DNA from: a virus
Strand: one strand, 5' to 3'
Virus record (IMG/VR): IMGVR_UViG_3300021371_000098
Span: 1-24,794 of that record
DNA length: 24,794 bases
How positions within the stretch are numbered: the first letter of the stretch is position 1; every line of letters begins with the position of its first letter. The notes under the pieces are model-generated. The model was not told the DNA's origin, did not search any database, and saw only the letters and a program-made list of their open reading frames with translations. Positions 1 through 4,680 of the stretch are shown in pieces. The position numbers were made by a program, and so were the translations under genes.

Positions 1-72
1 GGTTTTTTCCATTAGTTTTTTTCTTAAGGCCTTACAACCCATACACCAGTCAGCACCTATGATAACAAACAT
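1..72 (-). CDS. Thioredoxin/glutaredoxin-like protein, N-terminal part only (cut by window edge)
   Basis: The gene starts with ATG at 72 and runs off the left edge, so only 24 residues are visible. They begin MFVIIGADWCMGCKALRKKL: a hydrophobic beta strand, then a W-C-x-x-C-K redox motif (Cys10 and Cys13), then a basic helix. That order is the classic start of thioredoxin-fold oxidoreductases, which pass electrons through the Cys pair. The start lies 6 nt after the stop of the upstream gene, so it is probably in the same minus-strand operon. A likely partner is the NrdJ-type reductase at 10407, which as a family needs thioredoxin-like reductants; this is inference. The rest of the protein lies outside the window, so thioredoxin and glutaredoxin cannot be told apart. 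Confidence 0.7.
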   Translation of the reverse strand, partial: MFVIIGADWCMGCKALRKKLMEKT

Positions 73-78
73 AAGTAG

Positions 79-417
79 TTAAAAGTTTAACCTTGGTGTT
101 GCTGGTATCAAATCAAAAGAAATAATACTGACAAACGTAGATCCTGCTTCTGGCGTCAAGGTAATGGTGTCCCCTTCTTTTGCTACCAAGAATTCACCAT
201 GCTGTCCACCAAATTCTAAGAAGTCGTCAGCGTTTACATTCTTACCCGCTATAAAGTCTATGTTTACACCGCCATGAACCCACTTAGCACTAATGCTTTT
301 GTTAGCTCCGGTATTGGATATAAACAAGTAAGTTACAATTGCGTCGTGCCCTGCAGGAACCGCTAAGATATGATTAGCAGAACCTGCTGTTAGTGCGTCA
401 CCGTGTGAAAACTTCAT
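79..417 (-). CDS. Beta-rich hypothetical protein, possibly virion-associated
   Basis: With the start at 417 the protein has 112 residues. I chose this ATG because it comes one nucleotide after the stop of the upstream endolysin, which suggests coupled translation. A longer in-frame start at 486 would add 23 hydrophobic residues lying entirely inside the endolysin gene. The sequence has alternating short strands and many Gly, Thr, Val and Ile residues (ILAVPAGHDAIVTYLFISNT near the N-terminus, FVSIISFDLIP near the C-terminus) and no Cys, consistent with a small beta-sandwich. I do not recognise a catalytic motif. Its place between lysis and redoxin genes in the late-direction arm fits a small structural or decoration protein, but that is a guess. 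If the 486 start were used, the extra segment could be a signal anchor. Confidence 0.6.
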   Translation of the reverse strand: MKFSHGDALTAGSANHILAVPAGHDAIVTYLFISNTGANKSISAKWVHGGVNIDFIAGKNVNADDFLEFGGQHGEFLVAKEGDTITLTPEAGSTFVSIISFDLIPATPRLNF

Positions 418-418
418 A

Positions 419-769
419 CTAATAAACCCACATAACAGGAGTAGTGCCACGGGTGTCAACATGGATAAAGTCGTCAGCAATACCAATACCTGTAAACCCT
501 AGTTTAAGAGCACTGTTGACAAGCTTAAGGCGATCAGCAGCGTTTGTTATTTTTATGTCCGCTGCGATCCCTTGGGCATGTGTTCCGGGAACCTCTTTCT
601 TACGCTCTATTGAATGCAGTGTCGGGTGTCTGTATCCACTAGTAATGACGAAAGGAAATCCACAGTATGCCCTTAACTCGTCTAACTTTTCTAGGAACTC
701 TTGTTCCATGTTGTTAGTGCCTGATTCCTGACAAGAGAATTCTTCTCTGGTGAAGTACTTAAGAGCCAT
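419..769 (-). CDS. M15-type peptidase, probable endolysin
   Basis: This 116-residue protein matches the zinc peptidase M15 family, which cleaves D-Ala-linked peptide bonds in peptidoglycan and serves as endolysin in many phages. The motifs seen are SGYRHPTLH (residues 44-52), PGTHAQGIAADI (61-72) and FIHVDTR (101-107). The zinc ligands would be His64, Asp71 and His103, with Asp105 nearby. The length fits a single-domain enzyme without a cell wall-binding module. There is no signal peptide, so it would need the holin (23539-23937) to reach the wall. Its start overlaps the end of the upstream gene by 11 nt. The endolysin and holin are in different parts of the window but on the same strand. Confidence 0.88.
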   Translation of the reverse strand: MALKYFTREEFSCQESGTNNMEQEFLEKLDELRAYCGFPFVITSGYRHPTLHSIERKKEVPGTHAQGIAADIKITNAADRLKLVNSALKLGFTGIGIADDFIHVDTRGTTPVMWVY

Positions 770-1145
770 CTATTACTTCTCCTTCTATAATATCGTCAGG
801 TGTTGATACTTCAGCAGTACCTACGCCACTAATGTTGATCTGAATAGCGTTACGACCATTGTCCTTGACTACGTCTTTTTCAAAAGCACCTACAGGTAGT
901 ATACGGTCCATCACAAGTTTCCAAGCAGCCGCTTGATTCTTATGGTCATGGTCCAAAGCAGCATCAAAAATAGTCTCTAGCACCTTACGTGACTTCGGAG
1001 AAGCCAGCATACGTGCTTTGTATTCATTGATTATCGCTGCGTCACCCTTGGGTCGGCCTACTACACCCTTGTTTCCGGGCTTTACAGCGGCTACTTCTGA
1101 CTTCCGGGGTCTACCACGACCTCTTTTTTTAACTTCAGTGGTCAT
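759..1145 (-). CDS. AT-hook-like DNA-binding protein, candidate small terminase subunit
   Basis: The protein has 128 residues. The N-terminus is very basic, with two Gly-Arg-Pro minor-groove motifs: KKRGRGRPRKS (residues 6-16) and VVGRPKGD (28-35). A helical middle follows (AIINEYKARMLASPKSRKVL onward, then HKNQAAAWKLVMDRILP), and then an acidic tail (DDIIEGEVIDG). A basic DNA-binding head, helical core and acidic end suit a small terminase that recognises packaging sites, and similar proteins in marine podoviruses carry that label as I recall. A transcription regulator is the main alternative. It is the first gene of the minus-strand operon, 29 nt downstream of a strong promoter. The large terminase is not in the window. 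Confidence 0.55.
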   Translation of the reverse strand: MTTEVKKRGRGRPRKSEVAAVKPGNKGVVGRPKGDAAIINEYKARMLASPKSRKVLETIFDAALDHDHKNQAAAWKLVMDRILPVGAFEKDVVKDNGRNAIQINISGVGTAEVSTPDDIIEGEVIDGS

Positions 1146-1173
1146 TAGATTAATTGTCCCTCAATACAACAAT

Positions 1174-1202
1174 AGTATAACACAAGTCTACACAAAAGTC
1201 AA
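1174..1202 (-). promoter_or_regulatory. Sigma70-type promoter for the leftward operon
   Basis: On the minus strand a -35 box TTGACT (1202-1197) is followed by a 17-bp spacer and a -10 box TATACT (1179-1174). Each box has five of six consensus positions and the spacing is ideal. The start codon of the AT-hook gene is at 1145. A second TATACT occurs at 1234-1229 on the same strand without a matching -35 box. This implies transcription by host RNA polymerase. Confidence 0.75.
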
Positions 1203-1404
1203 GCTATTTTAGAGGTAAAAGCAGTAATAGTATAAACACGAGTAAAAACAAAGGGTTACATGTGTTTAATTTATGGGTAATTTTCCTAATTTTAACCTAT
1301 TTTGTGCGTAAGTGGCTACTACAAATATTAATAGGTTGCGCCTGACCCCCCCGTGCCTAAATTTAACACAGGCAACACAAGAAAACAAGTGTTAATTTCT
1401 AGGG

Positions 1405-1522
1405 TTGACACAAGACACGGCCTATGGTAGCCGCCAGAGTTGGCACGAGTCTTGCATGGGTTGACATGGGCGGACTCATGTAGTAGCGAGCAGAGTTGGC
1501 ATGGGTTTTGCATGGGTTGACA
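1405..1522 (+). repeat. 56-bp tandem repeat, two full units plus the start of a third
   Basis: Units begin with TTGACA at 1405, 1461 and 1517, exactly 56 bp apart. The first two units match at 38 of 56 positions by my count, and the block from CAGAGTTGGCA to the next TTGACA (1435-1466 and 1491-1522) matches at 29 of 32. The third unit keeps only TTGACA and loose similarity. Each TTGACA is a perfect sigma70 -35 box; 17 bp downstream lie TAGCCG, TAGCGA and TGGACC, which are poor -10 boxes. The repeats may be early promoters, regulator sites or origin iterons. Confidence 0.8.
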
Positions 1523-1695
1523 AGTGTGTGAGCTTATGTTGGACCCTTTGGGCCTACCTTCTATTACACGCGCACATGCGACTAGCATACGTCAACCAGT
1601 GCGGTCAATAGTCTATTTGTGGTATTATTTACTATATACATCTGCAGTGGTTCCTGTATTATGGCTACATCTTCAATAAACAAAGGTAATCAATT

Positions 1696-1914
1696 ATGTA
1701 TAACTTATATGAAATTTACACTGTTAACCCTGAGACTGGTGAGGCTGGCTGGGACATTGAGTTCGTCATTGCGCTTGATCGTGAAGATGCCGCAACATTC
1801 CCATACTTTGATTGCGTTATCATGAAGGACGGCACATTCAGCGACTGTAAGCTATCAGCGGCTAACTCAGGGTACTCAATGACTGAAACAGTTCACAATA
1901 TGATTTATGGATAG
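1696..1914 (+). CDS. Small early protein of unknown function
   Basis: This 72-residue acidic protein begins MYNLYEIYTVNPETGEAGWD. It is the first gene of the plus-strand arm. The start is preceded by AAAGG at a suitable distance. The sequence alternates predicted strands with a short segment rich in Asp and Glu (ALDREDAATFPYFD), has no membrane segment and has two isolated Cys. I recognise no family. Its position as the first early gene suggests a role in host takeover, as for T7 early proteins, but this is only positional inference. The stop is 1 nt before the first copy of the 48-nt hairpin element. Confidence 0.6.
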   Translation: MYNLYEIYTVNPETGEAGWDIEFVIALDREDAATFPYFDCVIMKDGTFSDCKLSAANSGYSMTETVHNMIYG

Positions 1915-1915
1915 G

Positions 1916-1963
1916 GTTGACTAATCGCAGGGCATCCTCTAGGGTGTCCTTCAGTGAGTCAAC
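1916..1963 (+). promoter_or_regulatory. 48-nt hairpin/promoter-like element, copy 1
   Basis: The element starts with GTTGACT and ends with AGTCAAC, a perfect 7-bp inverted repeat. Inside it GGGCATCC (1930-1937) pairs with GGGTGTCC (1942-1949) around a TCTA loop, with two G-T pairs. Two 7-nt unpaired strands separate the stems. Read as DNA, TTGACT (1917-1922) is followed 17 bp later by TAGGGT, a weak promoter. A second copy is at 2344-2391. The next gene starts 32 nt after the element. Confidence 0.65.
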
Positions 1964-1994
1964 ACATACAGGAACATCAACTAAGGAAATGAAC

Positions 1995-2237
1995 ATGGAA
2001 AATATATTTACACGAGAAGAAGTAGCCCAATTCGGTGCTGTGGTATGGGATGACGTTCTAACCCAATGGAACCCGAAGCGCACTGATGTTTATACTCATG
2101 TTGTGGCGGTGATGAAAGCCGAAGGAGATAACACTTACAGGGCCGTGAAGCGACACGACAATAACCGCTTTGAACTTGTCAGCGGTCAACGTACATTGTG
2201 TGACGCTATCAACGTATTACAAAGCTGTTTTAAATAG
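1995..2237 (+). CDS. Small early protein of unknown function
   Basis: The protein has 80 residues and begins MENIFTREEVAQFGAVVWDD. I chose ATG 1995 because AAGGA (1983-1987) lies 7 nt upstream; ATG 1989 is two codons earlier, and a TTG start at 1917 would run through the hairpin element. The C-terminal third (YRAVKRHDNNRFELVSGQRT then DAINVLQ) loosely resembles that of the 2427 gene (VVQL, IRILANTSTR, DAIQAM), which also follows a copy of the hairpin, so the two may be distant paralogues. I recognise no family or catalytic residues, and no function can be assigned. Confidence 0.65.
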   Translation: MENIFTREEVAQFGAVVWDDVLTQWNPKRTDVYTHVVAVMKAEGDNTYRAVKRHDNNRFELVSGQRTLCDAINVLQSCFK

Positions 2238-2249
2238 GGAGACGGACAG

Positions 2250-2348
2250 ATGGAACTTGTAGCGATATTTTTTACGATCATTTGGGCGTTTAGCTTCGGG
2301 GCCTTCGTGGGTCACGAGTCAGGAAAAAACAGCAGAGACAGGAGTTGA
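2250..2348 (+). CDS. Tiny single-span membrane peptide
   Basis: This open frame codes for 32 residues: a hydrophobic stretch (LVAIFFTIIWAFSFGAFVG, residues 3-21) and then a short polar tail (HESGKNSRDRS). It starts 12 nt after the preceding stop with a GGGAGA ribosome-binding site at a good distance, and its stop codon lies inside the second hairpin element. The composition is what a single membrane-spanning peptide would show, with the charged tail probably in the cytoplasm. Small membrane peptides are common among phage early genes and often alter host functions, but no role can be read from the sequence. The main doubt is its small size. Confidence 0.5.
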   Translation: MELVAIFFTIIWAFSFGAFVGHESGKNSRDRS

Positions 2349-2391
2349 CTAATCGTCGGGCATTCGCTAGAGTGTCCAGCAGTGAGTTAAC
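2344..2391 (+). promoter_or_regulatory. 48-nt hairpin/promoter-like element, copy 2
   Basis: This copy has the same layout as the one at 1916: GTTGACT at the left and AGTTAAC at the right, with inner stem GGGCATTC (2358-2365) pairing with GAGTGTCC (2370-2377) around a GCTA loop. One inner C-G pair of copy 1 is T-A here, so the stem is kept while both bases change. TTGACT (2345-2350) is followed 17 bp later by TAGAGT. It overlaps the stop of the 32-residue gene and ends 35 nt before the next start. Confidence 0.65.
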
Positions 2392-2426
2392 ACACGTCAA
2401 CACACGAGCCACAGGAGGGCTTTGAC

Positions 2427-2666
2427 ATGAGCTACAGAGTAAACAACAAGCACATCGAATGCGCATTAGAATACCTTAACAGCCGCATAGGTAAACAGGA
2501 CGGTGACATTGGGTGTATTAGGACGTACAATCACAGCGTTGTGCAATTAGTAAACGAAAGCGGAGGCATTAGAATATTGGCTAACACTAGCACTAGGCGT
2601 GAGGCTTATGATGCAATACAGGCAATGACTAACTTCCACTACCACACACAAGAGGTGACAGCATGA
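2427..2666 (+). CDS. Small early protein of unknown function
   Basis: The protein has 79 residues. A full AGGAGG ribosome-binding site (2412-2417) precedes the ATG. The protein begins MSYRVNNKHIECALEYLNSR and ends with a His/Tyr-rich segment (NFHYHTQEVTA). Its middle and C-terminal pattern (VVQLVNESGGIRILANTSTR, then EAYDAIQAM) is a strand-strand-helix arrangement also hinted at in the 1995 gene. There are two Cys and no membrane segment. The stop overlaps the next start as ATGA, so translation is probably coupled. I recognise no family. Confidence 0.65.
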   Translation: MSYRVNNKHIECALEYLNSRIGKQDGDIGCIRTYNHSVVQLVNESGGIRILANTSTRREAYDAIQAMTNFHYHTQEVTA

Positions 2667-2791
2667 GTGAAATACAATGCGCGACTAAGTCGGAGTTTTA
2701 CGAGGCGGTGAAACAGGTAAGCGAAATGGGTATACCCTTCACAGCGTACACGGACTCGTTGATCGTCCAAGTTAACATAGGGGAGCGCTAG
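2663..2791 (+). CDS. Small early protein of unknown function, 42 residues
   Basis: This short frame starts in an ATGA overlap with the preceding gene and ends 2 nt before the next ATG. The product begins MSEIQCATKSEFYEAVKQVS and continues GIPFTAYTDSLIVQV: a helix followed by two strands. The strict gene-to-gene packing and a GAGGTGACAGC ribosome-binding region support it as real. I recognise no family and no motif, and it may be a small adaptor or inhibitor. Its size makes the call less certain than for its longer neighbours. Confidence 0.5.
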   Translation: MSEIQCATKSEFYEAVKQVSEMGIPFTAYTDSLIVQVNIGER

Positions 2792-2793
2792 AC

Positions 2794-2898
2794 ATGTTTG
2801 AACAATGGCAACCGTGGTGGGACGTATTGTTTTTACTATCGACAGGTGGTTTACTGACGTTGTGGTTATGGGTAAAGGAGGAAACAAAAAATGACTAG
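2794..2898 (+). CDS. Tiny membrane peptide, 34 residues
   Basis: The product begins MFEQWQPWWDVLFLLSTGGL and continues LTLWLWVKEETKND. It has an aromatic, Trp-rich N-terminus, one hydrophobic segment (about residues 10-27) and a charged C-terminus, as expected for a single-span inner membrane peptide. The gene starts 2 nt after the previous stop and its end overlaps the next start by 8 nt, which fits a compact operon. No strong ribosome-binding site is visible, though GGGGAG lies about 7 nt upstream. The role is unknown, and the strength of the call comes from packing and composition. Confidence 0.5.
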   Translation: MFEQWQPWWDVLFLLSTGGLLTLWLWVKEETKND

Positions 2899-3046
2899 AG
2901 AAACATGGGAGATGTGGGCAGATGAGTATCAGGAGTACTACGAGGACGAGACTCCTGTATACCCTGACGACTTGGAGGAGTTCAAGAAGGAGGAGCAGAA
3001 GGTGATAGACGAAGTGATACGGGCCATACAAGGGCTGTCATCATGA
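2891..3046 (+). CDS. Small acidic early protein, 51 residues
   Basis: The product begins MTRETWEMWADEYQEYYEDE and is highly acidic, then has a charged helix (LEEFKKEEQKVIDEVIRAIQ). AAAGGAGG lies just upstream of the ATG at a usable distance, and the stop overlaps the next gene as ATGA. The acidic N-terminal half could mimic nucleic acid, as some phage inhibitors of host enzymes do, but that is speculation. I recognise no family. The coupled start and stop on both sides support it as a real gene. Confidence 0.55.
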   Translation: MTRETWEMWADEYQEYYEDETPVYPDDLEEFKKEEQKVIDEVIRAIQGLSS

Positions 3047-3267
3047 CTTACGCAGAGTACGAGCTAGGTTACTACATGGGGGACTCTGAGGACTGCTCAG
3101 GGCCTCCAGAGGACCCAGAGACACAGGCAATGCTAGAGCACCTCATTGAGTTTGAGACTGAGATGTACCGTTTGAACTGCAAAAGGCGACTCTCTGGCTG
3201 TACGTACAGACAACTTAAGGGTTTACTAATTAACTTACACGGGGAGGACTGGAAGGATGCGTTGTAG
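3043..3267 (+). CDS. Small acidic early protein of unknown function
   Basis: The 74-residue product begins MTYAEYELGYYMGDSEDCSG and is acidic over its first half, then changes to a basic, helical second half (MYRLNCKRRLSGCTYRQLKG). It has three Cys that do not form an obvious zinc site. It starts in an ATGA overlap with the gene before it and ends 11 nt inside the next gene, so the cluster is translated as a unit. I recognise no family and assign no function. Confidence 0.6.
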   Translation: MTYAEYELGYYMGDSEDCSGPPEDPETQAMLEHLIEFETEMYRLNCKRRLSGCTYRQLKGLLINLHGEDWKDAL

Positions 3268-3451
3268 AGCTTGCAATAAGATACTAGAGGACTCAGAACT
3301 AACACGGAAAGACGCTAATGGTGATTTTCTTGATCTCTGCGGTACTTGTCTCTCTGCTTCTGCTGGCGTGGGAGTAGATACACAGGAAACACTGGACTAT
3401 TACCCAAATGGGTCATTGACTTTTGACGATGATTCTGATACCCTCTACTAA
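3257..3451 (+). CDS. Zinc-ribbon-like small protein
   Basis: The protein has 64 residues. The N-terminus has MRCRACNKILEDSEL and then DLCGTCL: two C-x-x-C pairs (Cys3/Cys6 and Cys28/Cys31) about 22 residues apart, the arrangement of a treble-clef or zinc-ribbon fold that would bind one zinc ion. The C-terminus is acidic (LTFDDDSDTLY). GGAGGACTGGAAGG precedes the ATG, giving a good ribosome-binding site. Small zinc-ribbon proteins in phages often bind nucleic acid or RNA polymerase, so a transcription role is possible but unproven. A protein-protein adaptor is equally possible. Confidence 0.65.
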   Translation: MRCRACNKILEDSELTRKDANGDFLDLCGTCLSASAGVGVDTQETLDYYPNGSLTFDDDSDTLY

Positions 3452-3527
3452 GGTATACATAAGTATATATACTAAAGAGTAATCAGTAGTAGTTACTACT
3501 AAGGTAAACTAAAGGAGCAACTTAAGT
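3452..3527 (+). promoter_or_regulatory. AT-rich gap with weak promoter-like and palindromic sequences
   Basis: The gap contains TATATATACT (3464-3473) and a small palindrome AGTAGT-AGTT-ACTACT (3485-3500). TTGACG (3423-3428) lies 17 bp before TACTAA (3446-3451), a possible weak promoter at the end of the preceding gene. AAAGGAGC gives the next gene its ribosome-binding site. No poly-T tract follows the palindrome, so it is not a terminator. It may be an operator or a secondary early promoter. Confidence 0.35.
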
Positions 3528-3779
3528 ATGGCAATTGACGAAAAGAGCATATACGTAGTCGATGGTGGTGACTACTCCATCTACTGCTTAGGCTACACAC
3601 AAGCCCGTGCAGTGACCAATGACATCATGAGGGCCGACCCTTGGGGTGGTATACCCTTCGTCCTACGTAAGGACCTAGAGTTGTCTCTGGACGACCGTGG
3701 GAACGTGGTGATGTCTAAGTCCACACTGGACAAGATATTGTTTTTAGCTAGTGACGAATTACCAGAGGGTGACCAGTGA
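3528..3779 (+). CDS. Small early protein of unknown function
   Basis: The 83-residue product begins MAIDEKSIYVVDGGDYSIYC and then has GYTQARAVTNDIMRADPWGG and IPFVLRKDLELSLD. AAAGGAGC lies upstream at a normal distance. A strand-rich N-terminus followed by a helix suggests a small alpha/beta fold. There is no membrane segment and no recognisable catalytic motif. The stop overlaps a GTG start of the next gene by 4 nt, so it probably leads a three-gene unit (3528-4218). The function is unknown. Confidence 0.65.
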   Translation: MAIDEKSIYVVDGGDYSIYCLGYTQARAVTNDIMRADPWGGIPFVLRKDLELSLDDRGNVVMSKSTLDKILFLASDELPEGDQ

Positions 3780-3943
3780 ACACATACTGTATTAAGACCG
3801 TTGAAACAATAGAGCACGTTTATCGTTTAGTTGCAGAAACAGAAGACGAGGCACTGGCACTGCTAAAAACAGACATTTATGATTCAGAGTACAACTTTAT
3901 AGATGAAGAATTCAAAAGCATTGAAGTAGAGGTAGACGAATGA
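3776..3943 (+). CDS. Small acidic protein with GTG start, 55 residues
   Basis: The GTG start overlaps the preceding stop as GTGA, and the stop overlaps the next ATG as ATGA. The product begins MNTYCIKTVETIEHVYRLVA and ends with the acidic segment FKSIEVEVDE. The pattern is strand, helix (ETEDEALALLKTD), strand, as in several other small proteins of this cluster. GAGGGTGACCA upstream supplies a ribosome-binding site. I recognise no family. The coupled overlaps on both sides make it likely to be real in spite of the non-ATG start. Confidence 0.55.
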   Translation: MNTYCIKTVETIEHVYRLVAETEDEALALLKTDIYDSEYNFIDEEFKSIEVEVDE

Positions 3944-4218
3944 AACAACCAGAGAACAGCCACACGAAGCACTTTGGCAACGACGGACCCATTGGTAACG
4001 ACGCTGAGATCGTTGTGTACTACGAGGAACGTGGGCCAGCAGAGCCAGTCCTACGCATACCCTTTTGGTACTACAAGGACGAACTAGGGTTGTTTGAGAA
4101 CTTCGAGGCCTCAGTACACAGGACAGCCAAGGCACTCGCAGAGTCCTACACGTACTGGCCCGACGGGTACGTCCATGTGCAGACAATTATTAATAAGGAG
4201 TACGTGAATATAGTTTGA
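3940..4218 (+). CDS. Small protein of unknown function, 92 residues
   Basis: The product begins MKQPENSHTKHFGNDGPIGN and continues EIVVYYEERGPAEPVLRIPF, WYYKDELGLFENFEASVHRT, and a C-terminus rich in Tyr and Val. It is soluble and mixed alpha/beta. It is the last gene before the promoter at 4215, whose -35 box overlaps its stop codon. No family or catalytic site is recognised. Its place just before the replication operon may mark it as an early regulator, but the sequence gives no direct support for that. Confidence 0.62.
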   Translation: MKQPENSHTKHFGNDGPIGNDAEIVVYYEERGPAEPVLRIPFWYYKDELGLFENFEASVHRTAKALAESYTYWPDGYVHVQTIINKEYVNIV

Positions 4219-4243
4219 TTCGACAGCAAAAGTAGTGTATACT
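4215..4243 (+). promoter_or_regulatory. Sigma70-type promoter for the replication operon
   Basis: TTGATT (4215-4220), a 17-bp spacer and TATACT (4238-4243) form a good host-type promoter; the -10 box is the same hexamer used by the leftward promoter at 1174. The first gene downstream is SSB at 4303, with GGAG about 9 nt before its start. The -35 box overlaps the stop codon of the preceding gene. Confidence 0.7.
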
Positions 4244-4302
4244 ATAAGTATGTTCTGAGAAAAAGCAGGACGTAACCCAAAGCAACCAACGGAGATTATT
4301 CC

Positions 4303-4680
4303 ATGACAGCAACAACAGTAGAAGGCATAGTTAACTTCAGTAAACTGACTGAGCACGACGTGTACAAAGGTCAGGACACCGGAGCCTATTCCATGACAAT
4401 CACCATGTCAGAGGACGACGCGTCAACTCTTGCCGCCAACGGTGTCAAAATCAAGGACTACCAAGGCAACAAGCAACGCAAGTTTAAGTCCAAGTACGAC
4501 ATCAAGGTCTTTGATGCAGACGGCAACCCGTACAACGGAGAAGTACCCTATAACTCCACGGTACGCCTGAAGTACAAGATGGGGCCAGCGCACCCAGTAC
4601 ACGGTGTGTCCACCTACCTTGAAGCAGTAAAAGTCCTTGAGGAAGCTGAGATGGCTATGGGCGATGCCGCAGACTTCTAA
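4303..4680 (+). CDS. Single-stranded DNA-binding protein
   Basis: The protein has 125 residues, about half the length of T7 gp2.5. It begins MTATTVEGIVNFSKLTEHDV and has a strand-rich body with basic and aromatic patches (KIKDYQGNKQRKFKSKYDIK, then VRLKYKMGPAHPVHG), as expected of an OB fold. The C-terminus is acidic and ends in Phe (EEAEMAMGDAADF), the hallmark by which T7-type SSBs contact polymerase and helicase. It would coat single-stranded DNA at the fork and in recombination. It leads the replication operon behind the 4215 promoter, and its last 17 nt overlap the primase-helicase start. The assignment rests on context, size and tail rather than on a strong sequence motif. Confidence 0.75.
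   Translation: MTATTVEGIVNFSKLTEHDVYKGQDTGAYSMTITMSEDDASTLAANGVKIKDYQGNKQRKFKSKYDIKVFDADGNPYNGEVPYNSTVRLKYKMGPAHPVHGVSTYLEAVKVLEEAEMAMGDAADF

Larger units (their letters stand above)
1146..1695. other. Divergent intergenic control region, possible replication origin
   Basis: No convincing gene lies here; the short open frames on either strand cross the tandem repeats and lack good starts. The part 1205-1340 is AT-rich with many A and T runs. An imperfect inverted repeat follows (TAACAC at 1364-1369 and GTGTTA at 1389-1394, with AAAT/ATTT flanks), then the 56-bp repeats (1405-1522). At 1591-1609 there are GTCAAC and GTCAAT words in the opposite orientation to the TTGACA boxes. The region separates leftward from rightward transcription, so it must hold promoters for both arms. 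AT-rich DNA next to tandem repeats is also typical of phage origins, but nothing here proves one. Confidence 0.6.

Noticed and set aside
1405-1522. Possible CRISPR array
   Set aside because: Only two to three units, imperfect and directly adjoining, with no spacers of uniform length and no cas genes.
1328-1588. Open frame of 86 codons on the minus strand in the intergenic region
   Set aside because: It runs through the 56-bp tandem repeats, lacks a ribosome-binding site and its apparent repeats mirror the DNA repeat.
1146-1695. tRNA or other known structural RNA in the intergenic region
   Set aside because: No cloverleaf with T-loop GTTCRA and acceptor pairing could be found by eye.
1917-1994. 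Upstream TTG start extending the 1995 gene
   Set aside because: It would make the hairpin element coding and it lacks a ribosome-binding site, whereas AAGGA fits ATG 1995.
3485-3500. Terminator at the small palindrome
   Set aside because: The stem is only six mostly A-T pairs and no T tract follows.
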